A stretch of DNA of 55,105 nucleotides from an uncultured bacterium (GCA_947651225.1 CANSYK010000017.1:1-55105); one strand, 5' to 3'. Shown: positions 36,957-45,658, counted from the first letter of the stretch. Numbers and translations: made by a program. Notes: generated by a model from the letters alone, not told the origin.

Positions 36957-37045
36957 AAAGGAGGACAAGTTTGAAAGTTCCTTATGAATGCTTTCTCAAT
37001 TTTGAGAGGGCATTCAAAATTGAGAAAGACGAGGGATATAAATGA
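36957..37045 (+). promoter_or_regulatory. Leader hairpin block, copy B, with coupled leader ORF
   Basis: The stem CTTTCTCAATTTTGA (36991-37005) and TCAAAATTGAGAAAG (37014-37028) with loop GAGGGCAT is identical to copy A (32402-32480). It is followed at once by ACGAGGG, the ribosome site of the kinase at 37042. Upstream, AAAGGAGG (36957-36964) leads by 6 nt to TTG at 36971. This opens 24 codons (MKVPYECFLNFERAFKIEKD plus EGYK) and stops at 37043-37045, overlapping the kinase ATG as ATGA. A ribosome on this leader would open the hairpin and reach the kinase start. Confidence 0.6.
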
Positions 37046-38601
37046 AAAATACGGCATTAAAACTGGTATTTTGGCTAAACTATAGTTTGATTATCTTCTA
37101 TATGAGCTGGCACGCAACTCTGGGACAAACGGTTATAGAAAACACCATCCCATTGTTTATATCTTCACTAATGCTAATCGACATTACATTTATCAGTTCC
37201 TGTAACATAAGAGAAAACAAAGTTGTTTCTCTATTCTGCGGACTATTGGCTTTAGATAGCTGGTATCTTCTTCTGTCTTGTGAAGAAAATAGGATAGAGA
37301 GCTTTATTTTTACGGCATTAAGTCCTATTATATGGTATGTGTCTATCCGCTTTATCCTTATGTTTTTGTTCCAAGGAAGCGGCTATAAATTCCGAAAGAC
37401 AACTAATGTGGTAATGTTTTTAAGCTGTATCAGTTCTCTTGCAGGCATTAACATATCAGGCAGAATGTTTGCTTTTTTATATGGAATACAATTTTTAATA
37501 AGTTGGCTATGTTTTATATTTATTCTGATCTACCATCAGAAGCGGATTGCCTTCGTCATAAAAAGCGAATGGAAAAGCATCCTGTTTTCCATTATTATCA
37601 TTACTGCTGCTTTCCTTGTGTATTACTTTGCAACAATAAATATACAAAATCATATCTCTAATTTTGGAATATACCTGCCTATGCTTTTGTTTTTTGTAAG
37701 CGTCCACGGTATCGTGCTGAAAGGACACAATACTTATCCACTTTCTACTGTATTTAACAAAAAGCAATCAGCATTTATGATCTGCTTGTCGATTATTTCA
37801 CTTGGACTAATCATTTTGTTTACAGGCAGCAGTTATGAGGGATTCTTTATTGCAGTAAATGAATTATTCGCTTTTATCTACATCTGCAATATCGTATTAT
37901 GGCTGAGTTTAAAACAGGGTAAAAGCAGAATTATCAAGGAAAGTAAATACCACTCCGCTTTACGGCAGTTGCAGCAAGAGGAACGGTTAAAAACAGATTT
38001 TGCAAATTTTCTTCATGACGATGTACTTCAGGACCTTCTCTCCATTAAAAATATGATGGCGAAAGCTCATCGTTCAGATGTACAGGACATTATTATTGAA
38101 ACTCTTGATAATTTGAACACGCATATCCGTAAGCAAATGCAGGACTACCATCCTGTTATTTTGAAAAACTTAACTGCCAGAGAAAATTATCAAAATGTGA
38201 TTGAAGCTGTTTCGCAGTCTTTCCCACAGCGGAATATTGTGGTATCTTTTGATTGTTCCGATGCCCTGTTTTTAGTTGAACCATATAATGTGCTGATATA
38301 TCGGCTGCTAAAGGAACTTCTCACAAATGTTTTTAAGCATTCAGAAGGTAATCGGGCCTGGGTGATGCTCACACAGGAAAATAGCATAATTGAGCTATGT
38401 GTCAGCGATGATGGAAACGCCAGTCCAGACAGCTTGCTTGCAATGGACCAATCAAAGCATAAAGGCATTGCCTCGATTACCGAGCAGGTACATAATATGG
38501 ATGGGTGTGTGGCTGTTTCAGATAACCCGCCACACGGCATTTGCATACAAATCACATTACCAATGAAAGGGGATGTTTCTTATCAATATTTTATTAATTG
38601 A
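37042..38601 (+). CDS. Sensor histidine kinase, NarL-partner (HisKA_3) type
   Basis: 519 residues. The N-terminal 300 residues make about nine or ten membrane segments. The phosphorylation helix has the HisKA_3 pattern FANFLHDDVLQDLLSIKNMM with the histidine near residue 329. The HATPase domain follows (LLKELLTNVFKHS, SDDGNASPDS). The C-terminal 29 nt overlap the response regulator. It lies 212 nt downstream of the BceB-like permease on the same strand, which links it to peptide-antibiotic response, although such transporters usually pair with OmpR-type systems. Confidence 0.88.
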   Translation: MKNTALKLVFWLNYSLIIFYMSWHATLGQTVIENTIPLFISSLMLIDITFISSCNIRENKVVSLFCGLLALDSWYLLLSCEENRIESFIFTALSPIIWYVSIRFILMFLFQGSGYKFRKTTNVVMFLSCISSLAGINISGRMFAFLYGIQFLISWLCFIFILIYHQKRIAFVIKSEWKSILFSIIIITAAFLVYYFATINIQNHISNFGIYLPMLLFFVSVHGIVLKGHNTYPLSTVFNKKQSAFMICLSIISLGLIILFTGSSYEGFFIAVNELFAFIYICNIVLWLSLKQGKSRIIKESKYHSALRQLQQEERLKTDFANFLHDDVLQDLLSIKNMMAKAHRSDVQDIIIETLDNLNTHIRKQMQDYHPVILKNLTARENYQNVIEAVSQSFPQRNIVVSFDCSDALFLVEPYNVLIYRLLKELLTNVFKHSEGNRAWVMLTQENSIIELCVSDDGNASPDSLLAMDQSKHKGIASITEQVHNMDGCVAVSDNPPHGICIQITLPMKGDVSYQYFIN

Positions 38602-39193
38602 TGACCATACACTTTTTGCAAAAAGTCTTTCTGTTGCTTTAGATGAATATAGTGAAATTGAGCATTTCTATTCAACACAGGATATTCAGGGCATAGAGAA
38701 AATGGTTTTTGACAAACACATAGATATTATTTTAATGGATATTAACCTTAGCAATTTAAGCGATGCAGATGGCATAGAAATAGCGTCAAACCTTTTGAAA
38801 TCATGTCCGGTTGTGAAAATAATTGTCCTTACAGGATACGACTTGCCTGTTTATAGACACGGAGCAAAGAAAATCGGTATCAGCGGCTTTCTTAATAAAA
38901 ATATCAGTCCCGATGACCTGATTTCTTCGTTAATCCGTGTTTCCCGTGGAAGTACTTGCTTTCCATCGGAAAGCAGCGAGATAATGATTGAAGATTTAAC
39001 AAGCATGGAAAAGAAGATATTACAGCTTATCAGCAGCGGTAAAAAAAGAAAATGTGTCGCTGCTGAACTATATATAAGCGAGAGGACACTCTCTAACCAC
39101 TTGCAGCATATCTTTGAAAAGTTAGGTGTTTCCTCTGTTATAGAAGCTGTAACAAAAGCCATTCAACTTGGCTACATACCACCAATATGCTGA
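38573..39193 (+). CDS. NarL/LuxR-type response regulator
   Basis: 206 residues. Receiver domain (1-120) with the acidic pair in IDDH, the phospho-acceptor Asp in ILMDINLS and the lysine in GFLNKN. A C-terminal LuxR-type helix-turn-helix (about 143-206; MEKKILQLISSGKKRKCVAAELYISERTLSNHLQHIFEKLGV). The ATG at 38573 has GGGG immediately before it, a poor spacing; as the gene starts inside the kinase, coupling is likely. Confidence 0.88.
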   Translation: MFLINILLIDDHTLFAKSLSVALDEYSEIEHFYSTQDIQGIEKMVFDKHIDIILMDINLSNLSDADGIEIASNLLKSCPVVKIIVLTGYDLPVYRHGAKKIGISGFLNKNISPDDLISSLIRVSRGSTCFPSESSEIMIEDLTSMEKKILQLISSGKKRKCVAAELYISERTLSNHLQHIFEKLGVSSVIEAVTKAIQLGYIPPIC

Positions 39194-39230
39194 CCGAAGT
39201 TATATTCACTGCTATTGTTGTCAATTACTC

Positions 39231-39260
39231 AAAAAGACACCGCCTATGCGGTGCCTTTTC
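39231..39260. terminator. Bidirectional terminator between convergent genes
   Basis: AAAAG and CACCGC pair with GCGGTG and CTTTT (39232-39243 with 39248-39259, one mismatch), loop CTAT, A run on the left and T run on the right. It ends the two-component operon and the LRR gene. Confidence 0.75.
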
Positions 39261-39263
39261 TAA

Positions 39264-40082
39264 CTATATATACTGTATCTGTGTTCTGATTGGAAAGGAA
39301 TCTACATACATCTTTGCTGCCTGCGGAATCGCCACCTGTTTCAAGTTGGGGCAATTAAAGATTGCTTCTGGCTCAATGGTCTTTAACGTTGGTGGAAAGA
39401 CAATCTTTTCCAGTCTGCTGCATCCACTGAATGCGCCTCTTTGAAGCGTTGTCACACCACCTGGAACCGCCAGATTTACAAGTGCGCTGCAGTCACGGAA
39501 TGTACCAGACTCTATAGTATGTACTGTAGTTGGTATTGTAATCTGCTCTAAAGAAATGCAGCCGTCAAAGGCATATGCCCCTAGCTTTGTCAGGCTTCCT
39601 GGAAGCTGTATGGTACTTAACAGTGAACAACGGCTGAATGCACCTTCCCCAATTTCTGTTACACTGTCAGGAATATCAATCTCTGCTAAGTTTAAACAAG
39701 ATGCAAAAGTATAGTCACTAATACTTGTTAAATCCTGCGGCAGACGGACTTTTGCCAGGCTCCGGCAATCATAAAAGGCACCTTTCCCCATTTTAATACC
39801 ATCTTCCAGATAGACTTCTGTAATCTTCTGGCAATTCTTGAATGCGTTATTGCCAATCACTACTCCACCTGGTAAATAGGATAGTTTGTTTAAATCCGTA
39901 CAACTTTGGAAAGCCGCTGTGCCAATTGATTTTAAAGTCTTTGGAAACACTACCGAAGACAAATTATGGCAATATTCAAAGGCCGCCTCCCCAATCGTCT
40001 CTGTTTTTTCTAATACCAATTTGCTCAAATCATTCGCTTCTTTATATGACGCATATGGTATTGTAACATCTGTTATAGTCAT
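39264..40082 (-). CDS. Leucine-rich repeat protein, BspA/LRR_5 type
   Basis: 272 residues made almost wholly of about ten LRR_5 repeats of 23 residues with the pattern IGEGAFSRCSLLSTIQLPGSLTKLG. No signal peptide or membrane segment, so it is probably cytoplasmic or lacks an export domain, unlike most BspA-like proteins. GGAGG lies 7 nt before the ATG. Function unknown; the repeats normally serve in protein binding. Confidence 0.85.
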   Translation of the reverse strand: MTITDVTIPYASYKEANDLSKLVLEKTETIGEAAFEYCHNLSSVVFPKTLKSIGTAAFQSCTDLNKLSYLPGGVVIGNNAFKNCQKITEVYLEDGIKMGKGAFYDCRSLAKVRLPQDLTSISDYTFASCLNLAEIDIPDSVTEIGEGAFSRCSLLSTIQLPGSLTKLGAYAFDGCISLEQITIPTTVHTIESGTFRDCSALVNLAVPGGVTTLQRGAFSGCSRLEKIVFPPTLKTIEPEAIFNCPNLKQVAIPQAAKMYVDSFPIRTQIQYI

Positions 40083-40102
40083 TGTTCCACCTCCCTGTTG
40101 CC

Positions 40103-40131
40103 ATTATAAAGTATCTAACAAAGAAAAACAA
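40103..40131 (-). promoter_or_regulatory. Promoter of the LRR protein gene
   Basis: Minus strand TTGTTT (40126-40131), 17-nt spacer, TATAAT (40103-40108). Confidence 0.55.
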
Positions 40132-40155
40132 CCCATAGAAAACGCTATGTTCCTA

Positions 40156-41334
40156 TTAGTGATGGAACAGACGAAGCCCTGTAAAACACATAACAATATT
40201 ATGCTTATTGCAGGCTTCAATCACCTCACCGTCGCGGATAGAACCGCCTGGCTGTGCAATATACTGCACTCCGCTGCGAAATGCCCTCTCTACATTATCG
40301 TTAAATGGGAAAAAGGCATCCGAACCAAGCGTGACACCGGTTGCTTTGGAAAGCCATTCTTTTTTTGCTTCCTTTGTAAATACAGGCGGTTTTTCTGTAA
40401 ATGCCTTCTCCCATTCACCATCAGCCAAAATATCCATATAATCTTCCCCGATATATAAATCAATAGCATTATCCCGGTCAGCACGTTTCATTTCTGTTTT
40501 AAAAGGAAGGTTTAAAACTTCAGGGGACTGACGAAGCAGCCAGTTATCCGCCTTATTTCCCGCCAATCTGGTACAGTGGATTCTGGACTGCTGTCCGGCG
40601 CCAATTCCAATTGCCTGGCCGCCCTTTACATAGCAGACTGAATTGGACTGTGTATATTTTAAGGTAATCATTGAAATTGCCATATCAATTTTAGCAGAAT
40701 CTGGAATTTCTTTATTTTCTGTTACAACATTACTAAAGAAATCATCATCAATATTTAACTCATTCCGTCCCTGTTCAAATGTGATGCCATAAACTTCTTT
40801 TCGCTCAATTGGATTTGGCACATAATTTTCATCAATCTGAATAACCGCATAATTCCCTTTTTTCTTCTCTTTCAGTATTTCTAACGCTTCCGGTTCATAG
40901 CCTGGAGCAATGATTCCATCAGAAAATTCCCGTTTGATTACGTTGGCAGCAGATACATCACAAACATCAGAAAGTGCGATAAAGTCACCATATGAAGACA
41001 TCCGGTCAGCCCCTCTTGCCCTGGAATATGCGCAGGCAAGTGGAGAAAGTTCCCCTAAATCGTCCACCCAGTAAATTTTTGCCTCTACTTCACTAAGCGG
41101 AAGCCCGACTGCCGCACCTGCCGGAGAAACATGCTTAAAGGAAGCTGCCGCCGGAAGGTTTGTTGCTTTTTTCAGTTCCTTTACTAGCTGCCAGCCATTG
41201 AACGCATCCAGAAAATTTATATATCCCGGCTTTCCATTTAAAACCTGGATTGGTAGCTCAGAACCATCTCCCATAAAAATTTTAGATGGTTTCTGGTTTG
41301 GGTTACACCCATATTTTAATTCTAATTCCTTCAT
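40156..41334 (-). CDS. Stand-alone AICAR formyltransferase (PurH C-terminal domain homologue)
   Basis: 392 residues from the ATG at 41334 (GAGG 8 nt upstream; a GTG nine bases further up is rejected). Matches only the AICAR transformylase half of bifunctional PurH; the N-terminal IMP cyclohydrolase domain is absent. The catalytic Lys-His pair is in [10 protein letters not shown] (residues 67-68). It transfers the formyl group from 10-formyl-tetrahydrofolate to AICAR in the ninth step of IMP synthesis. The missing activity is supplied by the PurO-like gene 15 nt upstream. Confidence 0.88.
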   Translation of the reverse strand: MKELELKYGCNPNQKPSKIFMGDGSELPIQVLNGKPGYINFLDAFNGWQLVKELKKATNLPAAASFKHVSPAGAAVGLPLSEVEAKIYWVDDLGELSPLACAYSRARGADRMSSYGDFIALSDVCDVSAANVIKREFSDGIIAPGYEPEALEILKEKKKGNYAVIQIDENYVPNPIERKEVYGITFEQGRNELNIDDDFFSNVVTENKEIPDSAKIDMAISMITLKYTQSNSVCYVKGGQAIGIGAGQQSRIHCTRLAGNKADNWLLRQSPEVLNLPFKTEMKRADRDNAIDLYIGEDYMDILADGEWEKAFTEKPPVFTKEAKKEWLSKATGVTLGSDAFFPFNDNVERAFRSGVQYIAQPGGSIRDGEVIEACNKHNIVMCFTGLRLFHH

Positions 41335-41349
41335 ACTATACACCTCTTT

Positions 41350-42063
41350 CTATTTGTTTTTATTTACAATTGATGACTGATATTTGCCTGTTGCTATATC
41401 AATATAGCGTACAAATAAAGACACCTTATTTTCCTCATTTAAACTATTCCAAATCATATTGGTAAATGCCTCCATGTCGTCAGGAATCTCCACTAATTCC
41501 GGTTCTCCTTCAAAACTTGGAAGTGGATTGCCATCTCCCATATAGGTATGGATAAAATGGCCTTCCCCATTGATTGGATTTGTATAACTAAAGGTATAGC
41601 GGTTGCACTGCGAAGGATTGCCATTGTTGCTTTTTAAAATAGACATCGCATAATTATACTGATCTTTTTCAATATGCAGAATGCCAGAAATCCTTGGCGT
41701 GTAATTTGGAGCATCCGGCTCAAACTCCCTGGTGCGAAGCGCCTGCTCAAATGTCTGCTGCTGATCCATTTTCTCATAAATCGTATCAGTCTGGTCACCA
41801 TTTGTTACAATTGTCTTATTTCCAAGTACACGGACAGGTGCATAAATAATCAGGCTAGGATCTCTTAACTTGCCTGGGTCAAAAGCTTCTGTACGGATTC
41901 CTTCCCCTTCCTCCACAAAAACACGGTTTCTGCTGTTCTCACTTCTTCCCATAATAAAATATGCGGTCACTGCATATTTTCCATTTTGGGATTTTCCAAT
42001 GATAATTCCCCTTCCTGGATATGAATTTTTCTGCAATTCTTCTTCCAATGATATTTTCTGCAT
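41350..42063 (-). CDS. purO: IMP cyclohydrolase, PurO-like
   Basis: 237 residues. The N-terminal YPGRGIIIGKSQNGKYAVTAYFIMGRSENSRNRVF and the later DPSLIIYAPVRVLGN resemble the archaeal IMP cyclohydrolase PurO, a different fold family from the PurH domain. It closes FAICAR to IMP, the last step of purine synthesis. AAGGAGG lies 7 nt before the ATG. The arrangement with a stand-alone transformylase directly downstream gives complete PurH function from two unrelated parts. An 18-bp dyad sits at 42103-42120. Confidence 0.82.
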   Translation of the reverse strand: MQKISLEEELQKNSYPGRGIIIGKSQNGKYAVTAYFIMGRSENSRNRVFVEEGEGIRTEAFDPGKLRDPSLIIYAPVRVLGNKTIVTNGDQTDTIYEKMDQQQTFEQALRTREFEPDAPNYTPRISGILHIEKDQYNYAMSILKSNNGNPSQCNRYTFSYTNPINGEGHFIHTYMGDGNPLPSFEGEPELVEIPDDMEAFTNMIWNSLNEENKVSLFVRYIDIATGKYQSSIVNKNK

Positions 42064-42102
42064 ATCGTATCCTCCTTTTTTAATAGGTGTCTTTGATCTA
42101 TA

Positions 42103-42120
42103 TTGTAATGTACACTACAA
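42103..42120. promoter_or_regulatory. 18-bp dyad upstream of purO
   Basis: TTGTAATGTACACTACAA is palindromic except at one central pair position (centre TGTACA). It lies about 40 nt before the purO start and may be an operator for purine control; it does not match the Bacillus PurBox. Confidence 0.35.
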
Positions 42121-42135
42121 TTATTTCCTGTTCCA

Positions 42136-42192
42136 AAAAAGCCGGCCATCTGAACAATCCAAAAAGGACTGCCCAGGCGGTCGGCTTTTTCT
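42136..42192 (-). terminator. Terminator of the Ig-like surface protein gene
   Basis: On the minus strand GAAAAAGCCG (42192-42183) pairs with CGGCTTTTTT (42145-42136) through a longer stem with inner GACC/GGCC pairing, followed by a T run. Confidence 0.6.
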
Positions 42193-42329
42193 TTCTATAC
42201 TCCCTGTGAGTTTTCTCACCAGATATATCTAATCCAATATATATCCTTATCCGCCAGTCGTATAGATTCTTTTCCATAGAAGTAATAAAATACCTCTACA
42301 TTCTTTTTTTGTTCAAAACTTAATTTTCA

Positions 42330-43364
42330 TTATCTAGGTGTCGTACTTGGCCTTGGTGTTGCTGTCGGCCTTGGTGTTGCTGTCGGCCTTGGTGTTGCTG
42401 TCGGCCTTGGTGTTGGTACCGGTGTTGGAGTATTGCCTGTAACCGTTACATTGCAGGAAGCCACATACCGTCCCTCTTCTGTTGTAGCATACACAACCGT
42501 CAAACCAGCAGCTACTCCTGTCACCATGCCCGTATTTGTCACCCTTGCGATAAAAGGATTTGTACTGTTCCAGGAAACATTCCGGTTTGTTGCATTTAGC
42601 GGCAAAACATTTGCCGACAGATATCTGGAAGCTGTCAAGTCCAGTATCAAGCTTGTTTCCATCAGTTCTACACCGGTAACTGGTATATCCGGCAGCGGAG
42701 TTATCGTTGGGCTTACGGACGCTGTTGGCTGCTGTGTTGGAGTCTGTGTTGGAGTCTGTGTAGGCTCTGGCGTATCGTCTGGTTCATATGGATCATCCGG
42801 ATCATCTGGTTCATCCGGTCCATCCCCATAAACAAGCACATCGCACTTATATGTTTTTCCATTTCCACCGTTGAGTATTGCACGTATAATTGTCCTTCCT
42901 GCTTTTCTTGCAGTAACCTTTCCTTTACTGGAAACCGTTGCAATGCTCTCATCATCACTGCTCCAGAAAACCTCATCACTGGAAGAAACACCATTCATTT
43001 TCAGCGTCTTAGAGTTGCCTGCATCCAGTGTCATCGCTGTCTTACTGATATACTGTTTTGGCACAGTAACAGTACAGGTATATGTCTTTTTGCTTGCCTT
43101 TGCCTTGATTTTAGCCGTACCTGCCTTTTTTGCAGTTACATCCCCAACGGAATTTACCGTAGCCACTGATTTGTTGCTGCTAGACCACTTTATCTTCGCT
43201 GTGTTATTTTTCAAAATAAGACTTCCCACCTGTCCAAGTGTAAGCGTCATTTTCGTCTTATTCAGTTTTATTTTTGGCTTTGCCTGCGAAGCAGTCGATA
43301 TATTCACCAACAGGGCAAGAACAATCACCAGAGACACCAGTTTCAGATACTTTTTTCTTTTCAT
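42330..43364 (-). CDS. Secreted Big_2 (Ig-like) repeat protein with Pro/Thr tail
   Basis: 344 residues from the ATG at 43364. A signal peptide (about 1-29) precedes three bacterial Ig-like domains: about 31-100, 103-175 and 225-305, each with the WSSSNKSVATVNSVGDVTAKKAGTA type strand pattern. Between the second and third lies an acidic DPDEPDDPDD then Thr/Pro/Gln linker. The end is a Pro/Arg/Thr tail of RPTATP repeats encoded by an 18-bp tandem repeat (42349-42414). There is no LPXTG motif or membrane anchor after the tail, so the end may be a shortened version of a longer repeat. Probably a cell-surface or secreted adhesin-like protein. Confidence 0.82.
   Translation of the reverse strand: MKRKKYLKLVSLVIVLALLVNISTASQAKPKIKLNKTKMTLTLGQVGSLILKNNTAKIKWSSSNKSVATVNSVGDVTAKKAGTAKIKAKASKKTYTCTVTVPKQYISKTAMTLDAGNSKTLKMNGVSSSDEVFWSSDDESIATVSSKGKVTARKAGRTIIRAILNGGNGKTYKCDVLVYGDGPDEPDDPDDPYEPDDTPEPTQTPTQTPTQQPTASVSPTITPLPDIPVTGVELMETSLILDLTASRYLSANVLPLNATNRNVSWNSTNPFIARVTNTGMVTGVAAGLTVVYATTEEGRYVASCNVTVTGNTPTPVPTPRPTATPRPTATPRPTATPRPSTTPR
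42349..42414 (-). repeat. 18-bp tandem repeat in surface protein gene
   Basis: Three full and one partial copies of an 18-bp unit (GGCCTTGGTGTTGCTGTC on the plus strand) encode the RPTATP tail. Copy number could vary by slippage without changing frame. Confidence 0.85.
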
Positions 43365-43404
43365 AATAGATGCACTCCCCTCATCAAAAACATAATCTGT
43401 AATA

Positions 43405-43433
43405 ATTATACATTTTTTGATAAAAAATGTAAA
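43405..43433 (-). promoter_or_regulatory. Promoter with palindromic spacer
   Basis: Minus strand TTTACA (43428-43433), 17-nt spacer, TATAAT (43405-43410). The spacer and flanks form a 23-bp dyad (43409-43431: TACATTTTTT, GAT, AAAAAATGTA). It drives the Ig-like protein with a leader of about 34 nt. The stretch 43434-43654 has nothing recognisable and probably holds the junction with the mobile remnant. Confidence 0.6.
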
Positions 43434-43654
43434 GGAGATAATCAAAAATTGTGATAAGATAATTTTTGACATCTTCCTTATAGCACGCCTATAAGGCAAC
43501 CCCTTTAATTCATGGGCTCCCCTAAAAATTTTCTGTAAACACAAATCATTCTAAAATTTTTATCCAACTTATCAAAAACCCAGTCTTCCGGCATCCAATG
43601 GCATAACTTAGTATATTTTTGCTTTCAAAATTAGTAAAAATTTACCAAACTAGA

Positions 43655-44900
43655 TTAATAGTCCTTTTCTCGCAATCGATCCATTTCTTTTGTAACATCT
43701 TCACAATTCACATGAGTGTAAACGTTCATAGTCATGTTGATATTAGAATGCCCCATAATATACTGCAAAATTTTAGGATTCATCCCACTCCTTGCCATCT
43801 TAGAACAAAATGTATGCCTGCAGACATGTGGCGTAATTTTTGGCAATAAATCCTCATGAGTATCATTATACCTGTTGCAAATATGCCTAAAGTAGTGTTC
43901 CCACTTGTGGGCATCCACCGGAACGCCTGATTTTGACAAAAACAGAAACCCCTGCCTTCCGTCAATAACAGGCTCATCCTCAAATTTTTCCCGATTCTCA
44001 ATAATCCGCCTAAAGCTGTCAGATACTTCTGTTGTCATCGGAATATATCGAATACCACTGCTTGTTTTTGTTTCACTAATTGCAAAAGCTGCTAATTTGT
44101 CACTTCTATTCCCATTTTCCTGGAAAGTTGCCTTTCTACTATACTTTAGCAGCTGATGGTCAACCCTGATTCTTTTGTTTTCGAAATCAATATCTGAAAT
44201 AGTCAGTCCGGCTAATTCAGAAATACGTAAACCTGTGTTAAGAAGAACATAAATAGCATCGTAATGCTTTCTATAATATGTATTACCTGCTATAAATTCC
44301 AAAAATTTTCTTTCCTGCTCTTCAGTGAGGTTCTTTGCTCTGAACACTGTCATTCTTAATTAATGTAACCATTGAGAAATCAAAAGGATTTTTTCTAATC
44401 AGGTCATCATTCACAGCCATCTGAAAAGCCGGTTTTACAATACCCCGTATTGCATGTATTGTACCATAACTTTTACCTTCTTCCTGTAATTTAACAAACC
44501 AGCCTTTTGCATCTGACAACTTTATTTTATCGATGCACTTTAACCCGAACGGATCCTTTTCCAATAATTTAATGACGTAATCATATGACTCTTTAGTGGT
44601 AATCCTCACTCCGTTTTTCTGCTGTACATACTTCTTTACCAAAGACAGGATAGTCATTTTGCCAGCACCTGGAATGATACCATCTCCAAGGTCTTTCTGC
44701 AACTGTTTGATTTTCTCCCGCAGTGATACACAGTCATGCTTTCCCTGTGGAACTTTATCAGTTTTTTCAAGTTTCCAGCTGTAAATGAATTTCTGTTTTC
44801 CATCCGGTCCTACATAAGTATATGTATATCTGCCATCCTTACGCTGGGATTCGCCATTACGTAAAATACGCTTTTTATTGTCACGCCTTTTTACACTCAT
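43655..44900 (-). pseudogene. int: Tn916-type integrase, frameshifted
   Basis: Two overlapping frames make one tyrosine recombinase. The first, from ATG 44900 (MSVKRRDNKK, matching the Tn916 Int start) to the stop at 44322, has the arm-binding domain and the core-binding domain (KNPFDFSMVTLIKNDSVQ). The second (43655-44353) has the catalytic domain with Arg in TGLRISE, HVCRHTF, MGHS and the tyrosine in NVYTHV. The break is near 44330 at GAACCTCACTGAAG, where one extra base separates SKE from LTEEQE. Without correction the gene gives no active recombinase. The terminator at 44923-44962 lies between it and xis. Confidence 0.85.
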
Positions 44901-44922
44901 TGCCATAGGCTCCTCTCTACAC

Positions 44923-44962
44923 AAAAAAGAGCCTCCGTGTGATAACAACACACCGGAAGCTC
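44923..44962 (-). terminator. Terminator between xis and int
   Basis: Minus strand GAGCTTCCGGTGTG (44962-44949) pairs with CACACGGAGGCTC (44941-44929), then six T (44928-44923). It would limit transcription of int from the xis side. Confidence 0.75.
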
Positions 44963-44985
44963 AAAGTCCAGCACTTGGCCAATAC

Positions 44986-45213
44986 TCAAATAGCACCTAT
45001 TTCGTTTAGAAAATTCTCAAAACGCTCACGTTTTATCAATACCTTATTTCCATTCCACACAGCAAATTCCCTATCAGAGTAATCTTCCACCAGCCTCCTT
45101 AGCTTCTTTTCGCCAATATTAAAATATTGAGAAGCCTCACCAATTGTCAAATTGAATTTCTCCCATATCGGGATTTTACGCTCCACTGCATCACTTTTAA
45201 CCAGATTCTCCAT
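44986..45213 (-). CDS. xis: Tn916-type excisionase
   Basis: 75 residues, close in pattern to Tn916 Xis: IPIWEKFNLTIGEASQYFNIGEKKLRRLVED then the winged part WNGNKVLIKRERFENFLNEIGAI. It binds element ends and directs the integrase to excision. GGAGG lies 8 nt before the ATG. It appears intact, while the integrase beside it is broken, so the element cannot leave by itself. Confidence 0.9.
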   Translation of the reverse strand: MENLVKSDAVERKIPIWEKFNLTIGEASQYFNIGEKKLRRLVEDYSDREFAVWNGNKVLIKRERFENFLNEIGAI

Positions 45214-45334
45214 AATTTTACCTCCTTAATTAATATGCCCTGAAGCCATTGCTGCAAGATACTTAACAGTTCCTCTAAAGAACAATGTGTAAAATAATGA
45301 ATTAAAGTCCACAACTTGTCCCCAAAACATAAAC

Positions 45335-45658
45335 TTACTTAGACCAGTAAACAATAACGCCAGGTCTGCCTGATTTGCTGCACTTTTCAGCAATCACATA
45401 AGAGACCTTGACAACTGAAGCAACATTCCTTGAATCGTTTCTAAACCAGTACAGTATCTTTCCTGCACGTTCTATAGCATCACTTGAAGAAAATTCACGT
45501 AGCATTTCACCACCGACTTCATCCAGCTCTGCAGGGCTTCTTTTTATCTTCCTATCTGGGAACTCCATCTGGATTTTCCAATACCTCCGGGGAAAAGAAC
45601 ATCTTGGCACAAACTCAAAACGTATATCATTATCTGCCTTGTCAAGCTGTACCTGTAA
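45335..45658 (-). pseudogene. 5'-truncated gene of mobile element, unknown
   Basis: The frame reads VQLDKADNDIRFEFVPRCSFPRRYWKIQ at its front and ends GRPGVIVYWSK. It stays open from a stop near 45661 with no ATG; a GTG at 45610 would give 91 residues but the protein-like sequence continues upstream of it. So the start has probably been cut off at about 45660, where the very AT-rich plus-strand gene begins. I do not recognise the family; position next to xis suggests it belonged to the conjugative element. Confidence 0.5.

Noticed and set aside
42349-42414. Short spaced repeats considered as CRISPR
   Set aside because: Direct 18-bp tandem units without spacers, in frame within a surface protein gene. 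No CRISPR array or cas gene was seen in the window.
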